Assembly: GCA_045660245.1 (NCBI GenBank)
Contig: JAZRDJ010000005.1
Location: forward strand, 1 to 15,434
Reading direction: 5' to 3'
DNA from: RGIG3872 sp045660245
Lineage (GTDB): Bacteria > Bacillota > Clostridia > Christensenellales > UBA1242
Length of the DNA stretch: 15,434 nt
Under the pieces are notes generated by a model that saw only the letters and a list, made by a program, of their open reading frames with translations, did no database searches and was not told where the DNA came from. Positions 6,318 to 14,100 of this stretch are shown here, in pieces. The position numbers and the translations under genes are program-made. Each line of letters begins with the position of its first letter. Positions within the stretch are counted from its first letter, which is position 1.

Positions 6318-7292
6318 ATGCCAATTGGTCCATCTCATTCAGGAAGATCATCAGGCGGACATTCTTTTGGTGGTGGAAGCAGTTCAAGAAGCAGTGGTTT
6401 TGGATCAAGCGGAGGCAGAAGCCATCATTTCCACTCTGGACCAAGAAGATTTGTATTCTTTGGACGAACCTATGTCATGGCTCCAAACGGCTTGTCATTC
6501 GTCGCAATTTTGCTGTTTTTTATTTTCTTTGCTGGAGTTTTTTGTTTTGGTTCTTGGGCTGGTATCAAAAACGGAAACGATGATATTGATTATTACTCAG
6601 CACAAATTGCAATAATGGAAGACGATGCAGAATTTTATTCAACATTGATCGCAAACGCGACAAATCATGTGAGCGGTTATTATTTGGAAACAGCATCTTT
6701 TGACAACAACGATTTGGATTCTTCACCTTTCAAAAAATTTGAATATTATCCATCAAACCCGACAACGCCTGGAGCATACTATTCTTTCATGGACAAAGGT
6801 GTCATTTGGTACTTCATTGTCTACAAATATTCACACGGCACAGGAATGACATATACTCAATTTTCAAACAGCCAACTTCCAAGCGATGGAAAAATCCAAA
6901 TTGCTTATACCTATTTTGAAAACAACTGGTGGTCAATAAACACCAACTACTCACTTGAAAAAAACAAAGACTACGCATTTGCAAAGGCAGAACTTCAAAA
7001 CAGCAAAGAAGCAAAACAAAGTTCAATCACAAGCACAATTGTGTCGGTATTGATCATTGTGGGACTTGTTGTTGCAGTCATTTTTGTAATCAAAAAGAAT
7101 TTGAAGCGTGAAGAAGAAAAAAACACTCTTGAACTTCAAAAAACAAAAGCAGAAGTTCAAGAAGCCACTGCCAAGGCTGACGAAGCCAAACGAAGAGCAT
7201 CGCAAGTCGGCAGAAAATGTAAATATTGCGGAAGCGCTGTTCCTGACGAAGAAACAAAATGCACAAATTGTGGATCAAGCGTTTTTGATTAA
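6318..7292 (+). CDS. Two-pass membrane protein with Gly/Ser/His-rich N-terminus and C-terminal zinc ribbon
   Basis: I do not recognise a named family. The 324-residue product has a low-complexity N-terminal stretch rich in Gly, Ser and His (1-42), then a first membrane segment (about 59-80). A polar domain of about 155 residues follows, rich in Tyr, Asn and Ser. A second membrane segment (about 238-258), a charged coiled coil (about 261-297) and a zinc ribbon with C301-x2-C304 and C315-x2-C318 complete it. With an even number of spans both ends lie on the same side; the positive residues and zinc ribbon suggest the cytoplasm, placing the 81-237 domain outside. It is a single gene with its own promoter and a GGGGG ribosome binding site 9 bases before the ATG, and it ends at a terminator. 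Stress sensing or envelope scaffolding would be a guess. Confidence 0.85.
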   Translation: MPIGPSHSGRSSGGHSFGGGSSSRSSGFGSSGGRSHHFHSGPRRFVFFGRTYVMAPNGLSFVAILLFFIFFAGVFCFGSWAGIKNGNDDIDYYSAQIAIMEDDAEFYSTLIANATNHVSGYYLETASFDNNDLDSSPFKKFEYYPSNPTTPGAYYSFMDKGVIWYFIVYKYSHGTGMTYTQFSNSQLPSDGKIQIAYTYFENNWWSINTNYSLEKNKDYAFAKAELQNSKEAKQSSITSTIVSVLIIVGLVVAVIFVIKKNLKREEEKNTLELQKTKAEVQEATAKADEAKRRASQVGRKCKYCGSAVPDEETKCTNCGSSVFD

Positions 7293-7313
7293 AAAAAATA
7301 ATTAAAATACAAA

Positions 7314-7342
7314 AAAGAGTGGATTAGTCCACTCTTTCTTTT
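7314..7342. terminator. Bidirectional terminator between the zinc-ribbon membrane protein and GtrA genes
   Basis: A perfect 10-bp stem, AAAGAGTGGA (7314-7323) with TCCACTCTTT (7328-7337), has a TTAG loop. It is flanked by A-rich sequence on the left and a T-rich tract on the right. It serves both convergent genes. Confidence 0.92.
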
Positions 7343-7355
7343 TCTTCACTATTTA

Positions 7356-7886
7356 TTATTCTTTGCCATCAACTTCGGTTTCTATATTTTGGGGATTCTT
7401 GAAGATTATCAATTTTTTTGAAATATAATTATAAATCAATACAATAATTGTTAGAATAATTTTCACAATCCACTCGTTAATTCCGAGGATATCAAACCCT
7501 AGCCACATTCCAAAAATATGAATAAGAAGTCCAATTGCACTCAAAAGTGCAAAAACAACAAATCCTTTAACCGACTTTGAATTCCCTTTTTCATTGTATA
7601 CAAAAATGATTGAAAAAATATAATTGAATATGAGTCCAGCCACAAATCCAGCGCCAGTTCCAACAATGGTGGCAATCACAGCCGGCTCCGCCCCACCGAC
7701 AAAGACATTCCAAAAACTTGGGTACAATGATGGGTCAAAGATATAAAGAACAACCCCCATCACGACAAAATCAATAATCGTTGCAATTCCACCAACAATC
7801 AAAAATCTCAAAATCTCTGCAAGTGTTTTGTGCTCTTCAAAATAATTCTTTACTTTTGTGAACACTCCTCTTTTTTTCCCTTCCAT
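7356..7886 (-). CDS. GtrA family membrane protein
   Basis: GtrA-like proteins are small four-helix membrane proteins linked to moving or flipping lipid-linked sugars for cell-surface polysaccharide, O-antigen or teichoic acid decoration. The 176-residue product shows the fold: membrane segments at about 27-50, 70-97, 107-131 and 138-162. The family-typical LRFLIVGGIATIIDF lies at the first helix, FNYIFSIIFVY at the end of the second, and NYISKKLIIF at the end of the fourth. Both ends are charged and probably cytoplasmic. The usual partner glycosyltransferase gene is absent from this window. It is monocistronic, with an AGAGG ribosome binding site about 6 bases before the ATG and its own promoter. 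The sugar or lipid it acts on cannot be inferred. Confidence 0.85.
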   Translation of the reverse strand: MEGKKRGVFTKVKNYFEEHKTLAEILRFLIVGGIATIIDFVVMGVVLYIFDPSLYPSFWNVFVGGAEPAVIATIVGTGAGFVAGLIFNYIFSIIFVYNEKGNSKSVKGFVVFALLSAIGLLIHIFGMWLGFDILGINEWIVKIILTIIVLIYNYISKKLIIFKNPQNIETEVDGKE

Positions 7887-7917
7887 ATAAACCTCTTCTT
7901 TTGTTTTTTCTACATCA

Positions 7918-7947
7918 ATAATACACTTCTCAGCAAATACAAGTCAA
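7918..7947 (-). promoter_or_regulatory. Promoter of the GtrA gene
   Basis: On the minus strand TTGACT (7947-7942) and TATTAT (7923-7918) are separated by 18 bases. Transcription would begin near 7911, giving a leader of about 25 bases. It is divergent from the promoter at 7969-7997, and the two do not overlap. Confidence 0.6.
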
Positions 7948-7968
7948 ATATTAGCCATGATTTTTTAC

Positions 7969-7997
7969 TTGCTTTTTTGATTTTGTCGTGATATAAT
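7969..7997 (+). promoter_or_regulatory. Promoter of the 219-residue hypothetical gene
   Basis: TTGCTT (7969-7974), 17 bases, then a perfect TATAAT (7992-7997) preceded by TGA as an extended -10. The expected start is near 8004, leaving a short leader that carries AAAAGGAG 5 bases before the ATG at 8028. Confidence 0.8.
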
Positions 7998-8027
7998 GAC
8001 CAAGCCTTTGTGGCAAAAGGAGATTTT

Positions 8028-8687
8028 ATGTTTACTAATGAAATCCTGAACAAGGTTCGTGAAAATAATTATTCGCCATTTGAAACTATGCTATTTATTC
8101 ATCAATATATTGCAAACAAATACAGAATTGATTTTGATGATTATAGTTTTGAATCAATGCAAGCCTCACTGAAAATAGAAAAAATTATCACATTGCTTTG
8201 CATGAATGGTCTTGCATCATCAATATCTATTGCACAAGAAAAATCCACTTCTCAAAACTACTATTTCAATATCATATCAATCCATGACAGAGAATATTCT
8301 GTGTGTGGAGCATTTGCGAATGACACTATTAGCGATTCAACAAACAGCACTTTTGAAAATGGAAAAGGGTTTGCACACTGCTTATTCCCAATTTCTGATT
8401 TATTACATTCGCATCATATAAAAAATGCGAATATCCCTAACGAGTTGCTAACTCAATCAAACAGCATTTGTCCAACAACATTTATCAAGGCACTCAAAAA
8501 AATATATCAAACCGCTCCAGAAATTTGTGGTTATTCAGATTTTAATGAATTCGCTTATCACGCGCTCAATAATTCAATCACAACATCATCAATTAGTTTT
8601 GACAAAAATGCTTCTTCAAAATTTGTTCAATGTGCAAATGCAACAATATATACTTCTGCTCAAAATAACAATGAATCAACAAAATAA
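8028..8687 (+). CDS. Hypothetical protein, 219 residues, possibly a degenerate transglutaminase-like fold
   Basis: I do not recognise this protein with confidence. It is soluble, with no signal peptide or membrane segment, and rich in Asn, Ser, Ile and Phe. The layout of the N-terminal half (helix SPFETMLFIHQYIANKY, later LLCMNGLASSISI, then YYFNIISIHDREYSV) echoes transglutaminase-like domains. In those, a similar helix precedes the catalytic Cys and a His-containing strand is followed by an Asp strand. Here Cys and Asp are not at the expected places and Tyr stands where His would be, so an enzyme activity is unlikely. The C-terminal 50 residues look low in complexity. The ATG at 8028 is chosen over a GTG at 8010 because AAGGAG lies 5 bases before it. 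It has its own strong promoter and terminator. Confidence 0.75.
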   Translation: MFTNEILNKVRENNYSPFETMLFIHQYIANKYRIDFDDYSFESMQASLKIEKIITLLCMNGLASSISIAQEKSTSQNYYFNIISIHDREYSVCGAFANDTISDSTNSTFENGKGFAHCLFPISDLLHSHHIKNANIPNELLTQSNSICPTTFIKALKKIYQTAPEICGYSDFNEFAYHALNNSITTSSISFDKNASSKFVQCANATIYTSAQNNNESTK

Positions 8688-8727
8688 CACCCTTCAAAAA
8701 ACCTTAGAAGGGTGTTTTCTGTTTTTT
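8686..8727 (+). terminator. Intrinsic terminator after the 219-residue hypothetical gene
   Basis: A 10-bp stem, AACACCCTTC (8686-8695) with GAAGGGTGTT (8707-8716), encloses an 11-base loop. It is followed by an interrupted T tract ending in seven T's near 8727. The stem begins inside the gene's stop codon. Confidence 0.9.
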
Positions 8728-8734
8728 TAAATAC

Positions 8735-8763
8735 TTGCAATTTGAACGTATGTGATATATAAT
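8735..8763 (+). promoter_or_regulatory. Promoter of the HD-hydrolase/gltX operon
   Basis: TTGCAA (8735-8740) and TATAAT (8758-8763) are separated by 17 bases, close to the sigma-A consensus. The expected start near 8770 leaves a short leader with GAGG 11 bases before the ATG. No T-box or other long leader precedes this synthetase operon. Confidence 0.8.
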
Positions 8764-8794
8764 AAGTTATATATTATTTGAGGAAACGCTATTT

Positions 8795-9388
8795 ATGGAA
8801 AAAGAATTGATTGAACAAAACAAAGAAGATTTTTTAAATATCGCCAGAAACAACATCAAGCGTGACGGAATTGATGGGCTCTTGAAATTTGTGGAAAGCA
8901 CAGACTTTTTTACCGCACCCGCAAGCAACAAATTTCACCTTGCTGAAGAAGGTGGCCTCTGTGCACACTCACTCAATGTATATGAACGTCTTGAAAAACT
9001 CATGATCATGGAATATGGTGAAGATGGTTACAACAAAGAATCCGTAGCAATTGCTGCACTCTTTCACGATATTTGCAAAGCATGCTTCTACAAAATTGAT
9101 TATAGAAATGTAAAAGAAGATGGTGTTTGGGTACAAAAACCTTACTACACAGTGGACGACGCTTTGCCATATGGGCATGGTGAAAAAAGTGTGTACATCG
9201 TGAATGGCTACTTGCGCCTCACACGTGAAGAAGCGATTGCAATCAACTGGCATATGGGTGGTTTTGACAAACGCGTACAATCTGGTGAATCTGCCTACTC
9301 TGTGGCTTACAGCAAATACCCTCTTGCAGTTATGCTTCATCTTGCAGATGTGCAAGCAACATACTTAGATGAACAAGGAGATGAATAA
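8795..9388 (+). CDS. HD-domain metal-dependent phosphohydrolase
   Basis: HD-superfamily enzymes hydrolyse phosphate esters with one or two metals. The 197-residue protein has H58 in GGLCAHSLNVYERL, the HD pair H91-D92 in ALFHDICK, H128 in PYGHGEKS, H153 in INWHMGG and D185 in HLADVQATYLDE. The extra histidines suggest a two-metal site, as in HD phosphodiesterases. The GGLCAHSLNV/HD/GH pattern also resembles the HD domain of the YhaM 3'-5' exoribonuclease, but the OB-fold part of YhaM is absent. The substrate is unknown; nucleotides or RNA ends are the best guesses. It is cytoplasmic and lies first in a two-gene operon, 6 bases before gltX, whose ribosome binding site sits in its last codons. 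Confidence 0.88.
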   Translation: MEKELIEQNKEDFLNIARNNIKRDGIDGLLKFVESTDFFTAPASNKFHLAEEGGLCAHSLNVYERLEKLMIMEYGEDGYNKESVAIAALFHDICKACFYKIDYRNVKEDGVWVQKPYYTVDDALPYGHGEKSVYIVNGYLRLTREEAIAINWHMGGFDKRVQSGESAYSVAYSKYPLAVMLHLADVQATYLDEQGDE

Positions 9389-9394
9389 GTATTT

Positions 9395-11059
9395 ATGGAT
9401 TACAAAAAACTCGCAAATTTGCTCTATCCAAATGTTGAGCACGATGTTGATTATTATTTGAAAAATACACCAAAACGCAACTTATCAGAAAGTGCTGAGG
9501 TAACTCGTATTGCACCAAGCCCAACCGGTTTTTTGCATGTGGGTACAGTGTATGGTGCACTTATTGATTACCTGACTGCAAAAAAGTCTGATGGCGTATT
9601 TTACATGAGGCTTGAAGATACTGATCAAAAGCGAGAAATCAAAGACGCTGGTCAAATCGCATATGATATGCTTTGCTTTTACGGAATTTCGCCTGATGAA
9701 GGGTACAGAGGAGACAACAATTCAGAACTTGGCGATTATGGACCATATGTTCAGTCAAAGAGACTTCCAATTTATCACGCTTTTGCAAAAAAATTGGTTG
9801 AACTTGGACGTGCTTTCCCTTGTTTTTGCGAAAAAAGTGAAACTAAACAAGATATTTTGGATAGAAGAAATGAACAACTTGAAACTAGCGAAGATATCGA
9901 GTCAAAAGACCCTTGCAGAAACTTGAAACTAGAAGAAATTGAAGCAAATCTCAAGGCTGGCAAACCATTCGCGCTCCGCCTTCTCTCTCAAGGTGACGCT
10001 GAGAAAACTTTCGAATTTGAAGACTTAATCAAGGGCAAAAGACAAATTCGTGAGAACACAAAAGATATTGTTCTTTTGAAAAGCAATGGAATCCCAGTCT
10101 ATTCCCTCGCCCATCTTGTTGATGACACACTTATGGGTACAACAATTGTTGTCCGCGGTGAAGAATGGTATCCATCTCTCTCATCTCACATTGAACTCTT
10201 TGATGCCATGGGGTTGCCTCGCATGAAATACGCTCACACACCTGTCATTTGCAAACTTGATGAGGACGGAAACAAACGCAAACTTTCAAAACGCAAAGAC
10301 CCAGAAGCAGACTCAAGATTTTTTGCTGAAAAAGGCTATCCTGTTATAGCAGTTGTTGAATACCTCTTGAATCTCTTGAATTCAGACTTTGAAATTTGGA
10401 GAACCAACAATCCGCATACGGATTATCACGAATTCGATTTCCAAATTTCAAAAATGGGATCAAATAACCCAATGTTTGATATGGACAAACTCGACAATGT
10501 TTCAAAAAACATAATCAGTTGGTGGACAGCAGAAAAAGTTTATGATGAATGCCTTGCTTGGGCTGAAAAATACGATACTGAATGGGCAAACGTTCTGAAA
10601 GGTAATAAGAATAAGGCAATTGCCGTTTTCTCTGTAGAGCGTGGCACTGAGCGTCCAAGAAAAGATATAGTAAACTTTTCAATGGTCAAGGATCTCTATA
10701 GTTACATGTTTGAAGAAACTCTTAACAAGACAACTACTCTAGAATTCAATCCAAAGTTTGATAAAGAAACAATCAAATCATTCCTCTCTGCCTACAAAAC
10801 GTCATTTACTATTGATTGCGACAATAGCGAGTGGTTCAATGGTTTGAAAGTTGTTGCAGAAAGATGTGGATTCTGCACAAACAACAAAGAGTACAAGACA
10901 AATCCAGAAGCATACAAAGGAAATACTGCCGATGCTTGTTCGATTTTGAGGGTTGCAATGACTGGCAGAGAGCAAACCCCTGACCTCTTCTCCCTTCTCA
11001 AAATTCTGGGCAAACAAGAAGTTGAATCTCGTATTGAATATGTAATTAATAATTTATAA
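9395..11059 (+). CDS. gltX: Glutamate--tRNA ligase, long clostridial type
   Basis: This enzyme charges tRNA-Glu, and often tRNA-Gln for later amidation by GatCAB, with glutamate using ATP. The 554-residue protein has the class I signature APSPTGFLHVGT (HIGH-type, H48-T51), YMRLEDTDQKR (70-80), an LVDD pocket near 241-244, and the KMSKS equivalent KLSKR (296-300). An N-terminal extension of about 36 residues precedes the catalytic core, and the C-terminal anticodon-binding part is longer than in the 480-residue Bacillus form. Both are features I associate with a clostridial GltX group. The start is the ATG at 9395; an AAGGAG lies 14 bases upstream, somewhat far, overlapping the end of the HD gene. 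It converges on rpoC with a shared hairpin between them. Confidence 0.95.
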   Translation: MDYKKLANLLYPNVEHDVDYYLKNTPKRNLSESAEVTRIAPSPTGFLHVGTVYGALIDYLTAKKSDGVFYMRLEDTDQKREIKDAGQIAYDMLCFYGISPDEGYRGDNNSELGDYGPYVQSKRLPIYHAFAKKLVELGRAFPCFCEKSETKQDILDRRNEQLETSEDIESKDPCRNLKLEEIEANLKAGKPFALRLLSQGDAEKTFEFEDLIKGKRQIRENTKDIVLLKSNGIPVYSLAHLVDDTLMGTTIVVRGEEWYPSLSSHIELFDAMGLPRMKYAHTPVICKLDEDGNKRKLSKRKDPEADSRFFAEKGYPVIAVVEYLLNLLNSDFEIWRTNNPHTDYHEFDFQISKMGSNNPMFDMDKLDNVSKNIISWWTAEKVYDECLAWAEKYDTEWANVLKGNKNKAIAVFSVERGTERPRKDIVNFSMVKDLYSYMFEETLNKTTTLEFNPKFDKETIKSFLSAYKTSFTIDCDNSEWFNGLKVVAERCGFCTNNKEYKTNPEAYKGNTADACSILRVAMTGREQTPDLFSLLKILGKQEVESRIEYVINNL

Positions 11060-11080
11060 TATTTTTTATTTCAATAAAAA

Positions 11081-11110
11081 AACAGTAAGCAAAATGCTTA
11101 CTGTTTTTTT
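11081..11110. terminator. Bidirectional terminator between gltX and rpoC
   Basis: A perfect 10-bp stem, AACAGTAAGC (11081-11090) with GCTTACTGTT (11096-11105), has an AAAAT loop. It is followed by a T tract and preceded by an A tract that acts as a T run on the other strand. The whole interval between the two stop codons is 53 bases, and the rpoC stop lies 2 bases after the T tract. Confidence 0.93.
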
Positions 11111-11112
11111 TG

Positions 11113-14100
11113 TTATTCTTCAACGTCAAGATCTTCAACTGGTTCAGCAGCACGAACAACAACGCGTTCTTTTGCAATTTCTGTTGGAGCAATCTCACGA
11201 TATTTTCTAAGTCCTGTTCCCGCAGGAATGAGTTTTCCGATAATAACGTTTCCTTTGAGACCAATGAGTGGATCAACTTTTGCTTTGATTGCAGCATCAG
11301 TGAGCACACGAACAGTTTCTTGGAATGACGCAGCAGAAAGGAAACTTTCGGTTGCAAGCGCAGCCTTTGTGATTGAAAGGAGCACACGTTTTGCAGATGC
11401 TGGAACTCCACCTTGTTCAAGCACTCTTTCGTTCTCTTCTTCATATCTGAAGATATCAACAAGGTCACCAGAAAGGAATTCTGTGTCGCCTGCTTCTTCA
11501 ATACGAACTTTTCTGAGCATTTGACGAATAATGATTTCCATGTGTTTATCATTAACGTCAACTGAGTTTTTCTTGTACACTTTGTGAACTTCGCGCATCA
11601 TGTAGTCTTGAACACCCTTGATACCACGAGTCTTGAGCATGTCATGTGGATTGATTGGACCTTCAGTGAGCATTGAACCTGGCTCCACTTTGTCACCTTT
11701 TGCGACTTTGAACTTCGCACCGTATGGTGTTGCATAAGCAATTTCAGTTCTCTCATCTGTTTCAATCACGATTGTTTGTTTTGCTTCATCAACTGCTTTT
11801 ACTGTACCAGTAACTTCAGAGATTACTGCAACACCCTTTGGTTTCTTCGCTTCGAAAATTTCTTCTACACGAGGAAGACCTTGTGTGATATCGTCGGCTG
11901 ACGCTGTACCACCGGCTTGGAATACCTTCATGGTAAGCTGTGTACCTGGTTCACCAATTGATTGAGCGGCAATGATACCAACTGCTTCACCAACTTGAAC
12001 CATATCACGAGATGCCATGTTTCGACCATAACATTTTGCACACACGCCATATCTTGACTTACAAGTAAACACTGTTCTGATATTTACAGATCCAATTCCA
12101 GCAGCCTCAATAGCATTTGCTTCTGATTTTGAAATCATCTCATTTGCTTTTGCAAGAATCTCTCCTGTTTGTGGGTGAATGACATCAACAGTTGGGCATC
12201 TACCCACGATTCTTTCAGAAAGTTTTTCAATGATGTTCTTGTCGTCATAAATTGGAGTGATGTCCATTCCTTTTGGTTTTTCACCAGCGGTTGCAAAACA
12301 ATCTTCATCATCAACAATAACTTCTTGAGCAACATCGACAAGACGACGAGTAAGGTAACCAGCGTCCGCAGTTTTGAGCGCCTTGTCGACCATTCCTTTA
12401 CGTCCACCACGAGTAGAAATAAAGTATTCAATAACTGAAAGTCCGTCTTTGAAACTTGATCTAATTGGCACTTCAATAACTTTTCCTGATGTTGACACCA
12501 TGATACCACGAAGACCAGAAAGCTGACACATGTTTCCGGCAGAACCACGGGCTTGTGAGTCAACCATCATTCTGAGAGGGTTTGTCTTTGGATAACTTTC
12601 AAGAGTTGCAACTTCCATTTGTTTCATGGCGTTGTTCCAAATGCTCGTAAGTTTCGCAGATTTTTCATCAGCAGTGATGAGACCACGTTTGTATTGTTTT
12701 TCTGCAACAATTGATTCTTTGTTTGCAGTTTCAATAATTTCAGGTTTTTCTTTTGCTACTTGAATATCAAAAAGGTTTGATGTCAAGCATGATTTTGTTG
12801 AATATTTGAAACCAGTTTCCTTGAGGTTATCAAGAAGAACTGCTGTTTCAGTTGGTCCAAGGTTGTCATAACAAGCCTTGATGAGCGCTTTGATTTGCTT
12901 CTTTCCAACTGGATAATCAACTTCAAGTTTGAGCATATCTTCTGGTGTATTTCTTTCAATGATTCCGATTCCGTCAGGAAGGATTCTGTTGAAGAGAATT
13001 CGACCAACAGTAGTATTAAGTCTTGCAGAATACCACTTGCCTTCAATTTCTTTCTTCACTCTCACAGTAATTTTTGCATGAAGAGTAATTTCTCCTGATT
13101 GATAAGCCATGATTGCTTCTTCAGGATCAGCAAATACCTTTCCTTCTCCCTTTTCACCATCGACAGCGAGTGTCAAATAGTAGTTACCAAAAATCATGTC
13201 TTGAGTTGGTACAGTGATTGGTTCACCATCAGAAAGTTTCAAGATGTTGTTTGATGCAATCATCAAAAATCTTGCTTCTGCTTGTGCTTCGAGTGAAAGT
13301 GGAACATGGACAGCCATTTGGTCACCGTCAAAGTCCGCAGCAAACGCAGTACATGCGAGTGGGTGAAGTTTAATCGCTCTACCTTCAACAAGAATTGGCT
13401 CATAAGCCTGAATTGAAAGTCTGTGAAGTGATGGCGCACGGTTCAAGAGTACTGGGTGATCTTTGATCACATCTTCAAGAACGTCCCAAACCACAGGACG
13501 AGCACGCTCTACCACACGTTTTGCACTTTTGATGTTGTGTGAATGATTGAGATCAACAAGTCTCTTCATTACAAATGGTTTGAAAAGTTCAAGAGCCATT
13601 TCTTTTGGAAGACCACATTGATAAATCTTGAGATTTGGTCCAACGACGATAACAGAACGTCCAGAGTAGTCAACACGCTTTCCAAGAAGGTTTTGACGGA
13701 AACGTCCTTGTTTTCCGCGGAGAAGTCCAGAAAGTGATTTAAGTTCTCTGTTTCCAGCACCTGAAATCGCTTTCCCTCTTCTACCATTGTCAATGAGAGC
13801 ATCAACGGCTTCTTGAAGCATTCTCTTTTCGTTTCTGATGATAATGTCAGGAGCACCAAGTTCAATGAGTTTTTTGAGTCTGTTGTTACGGTTAATTACA
13901 CGACGATAAAGATCATTGAGATCTGATGTCGCAAATCGTCCACCATCAAGTGGAACCATTGGACGAAGTTCTGGTGGAATAACTGGAAGTACATCCAAAA
14001 TCATCCATTCAGGCTTTGCACCGTTTCTTCTGAAGGCTTCAAGAAGAGCAAGTTTTTTTGTTGCTGCAAGTTTCTTTTGACCTTTTGAAGTGTTTGCAAT

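Noticed and set aside
8700..8794. T-box or other riboswitch leader before the HD/gltX operon
   Set aside because: The predicted leader is only about 25 bases, too short for a T-box or a known aptamer.
9381..9383. Alternative gltX start at the ATG next to the AAGGAG
   Set aside because: It is out of frame with gltX; the ATG at 9395 is the in-frame start despite a long spacer.
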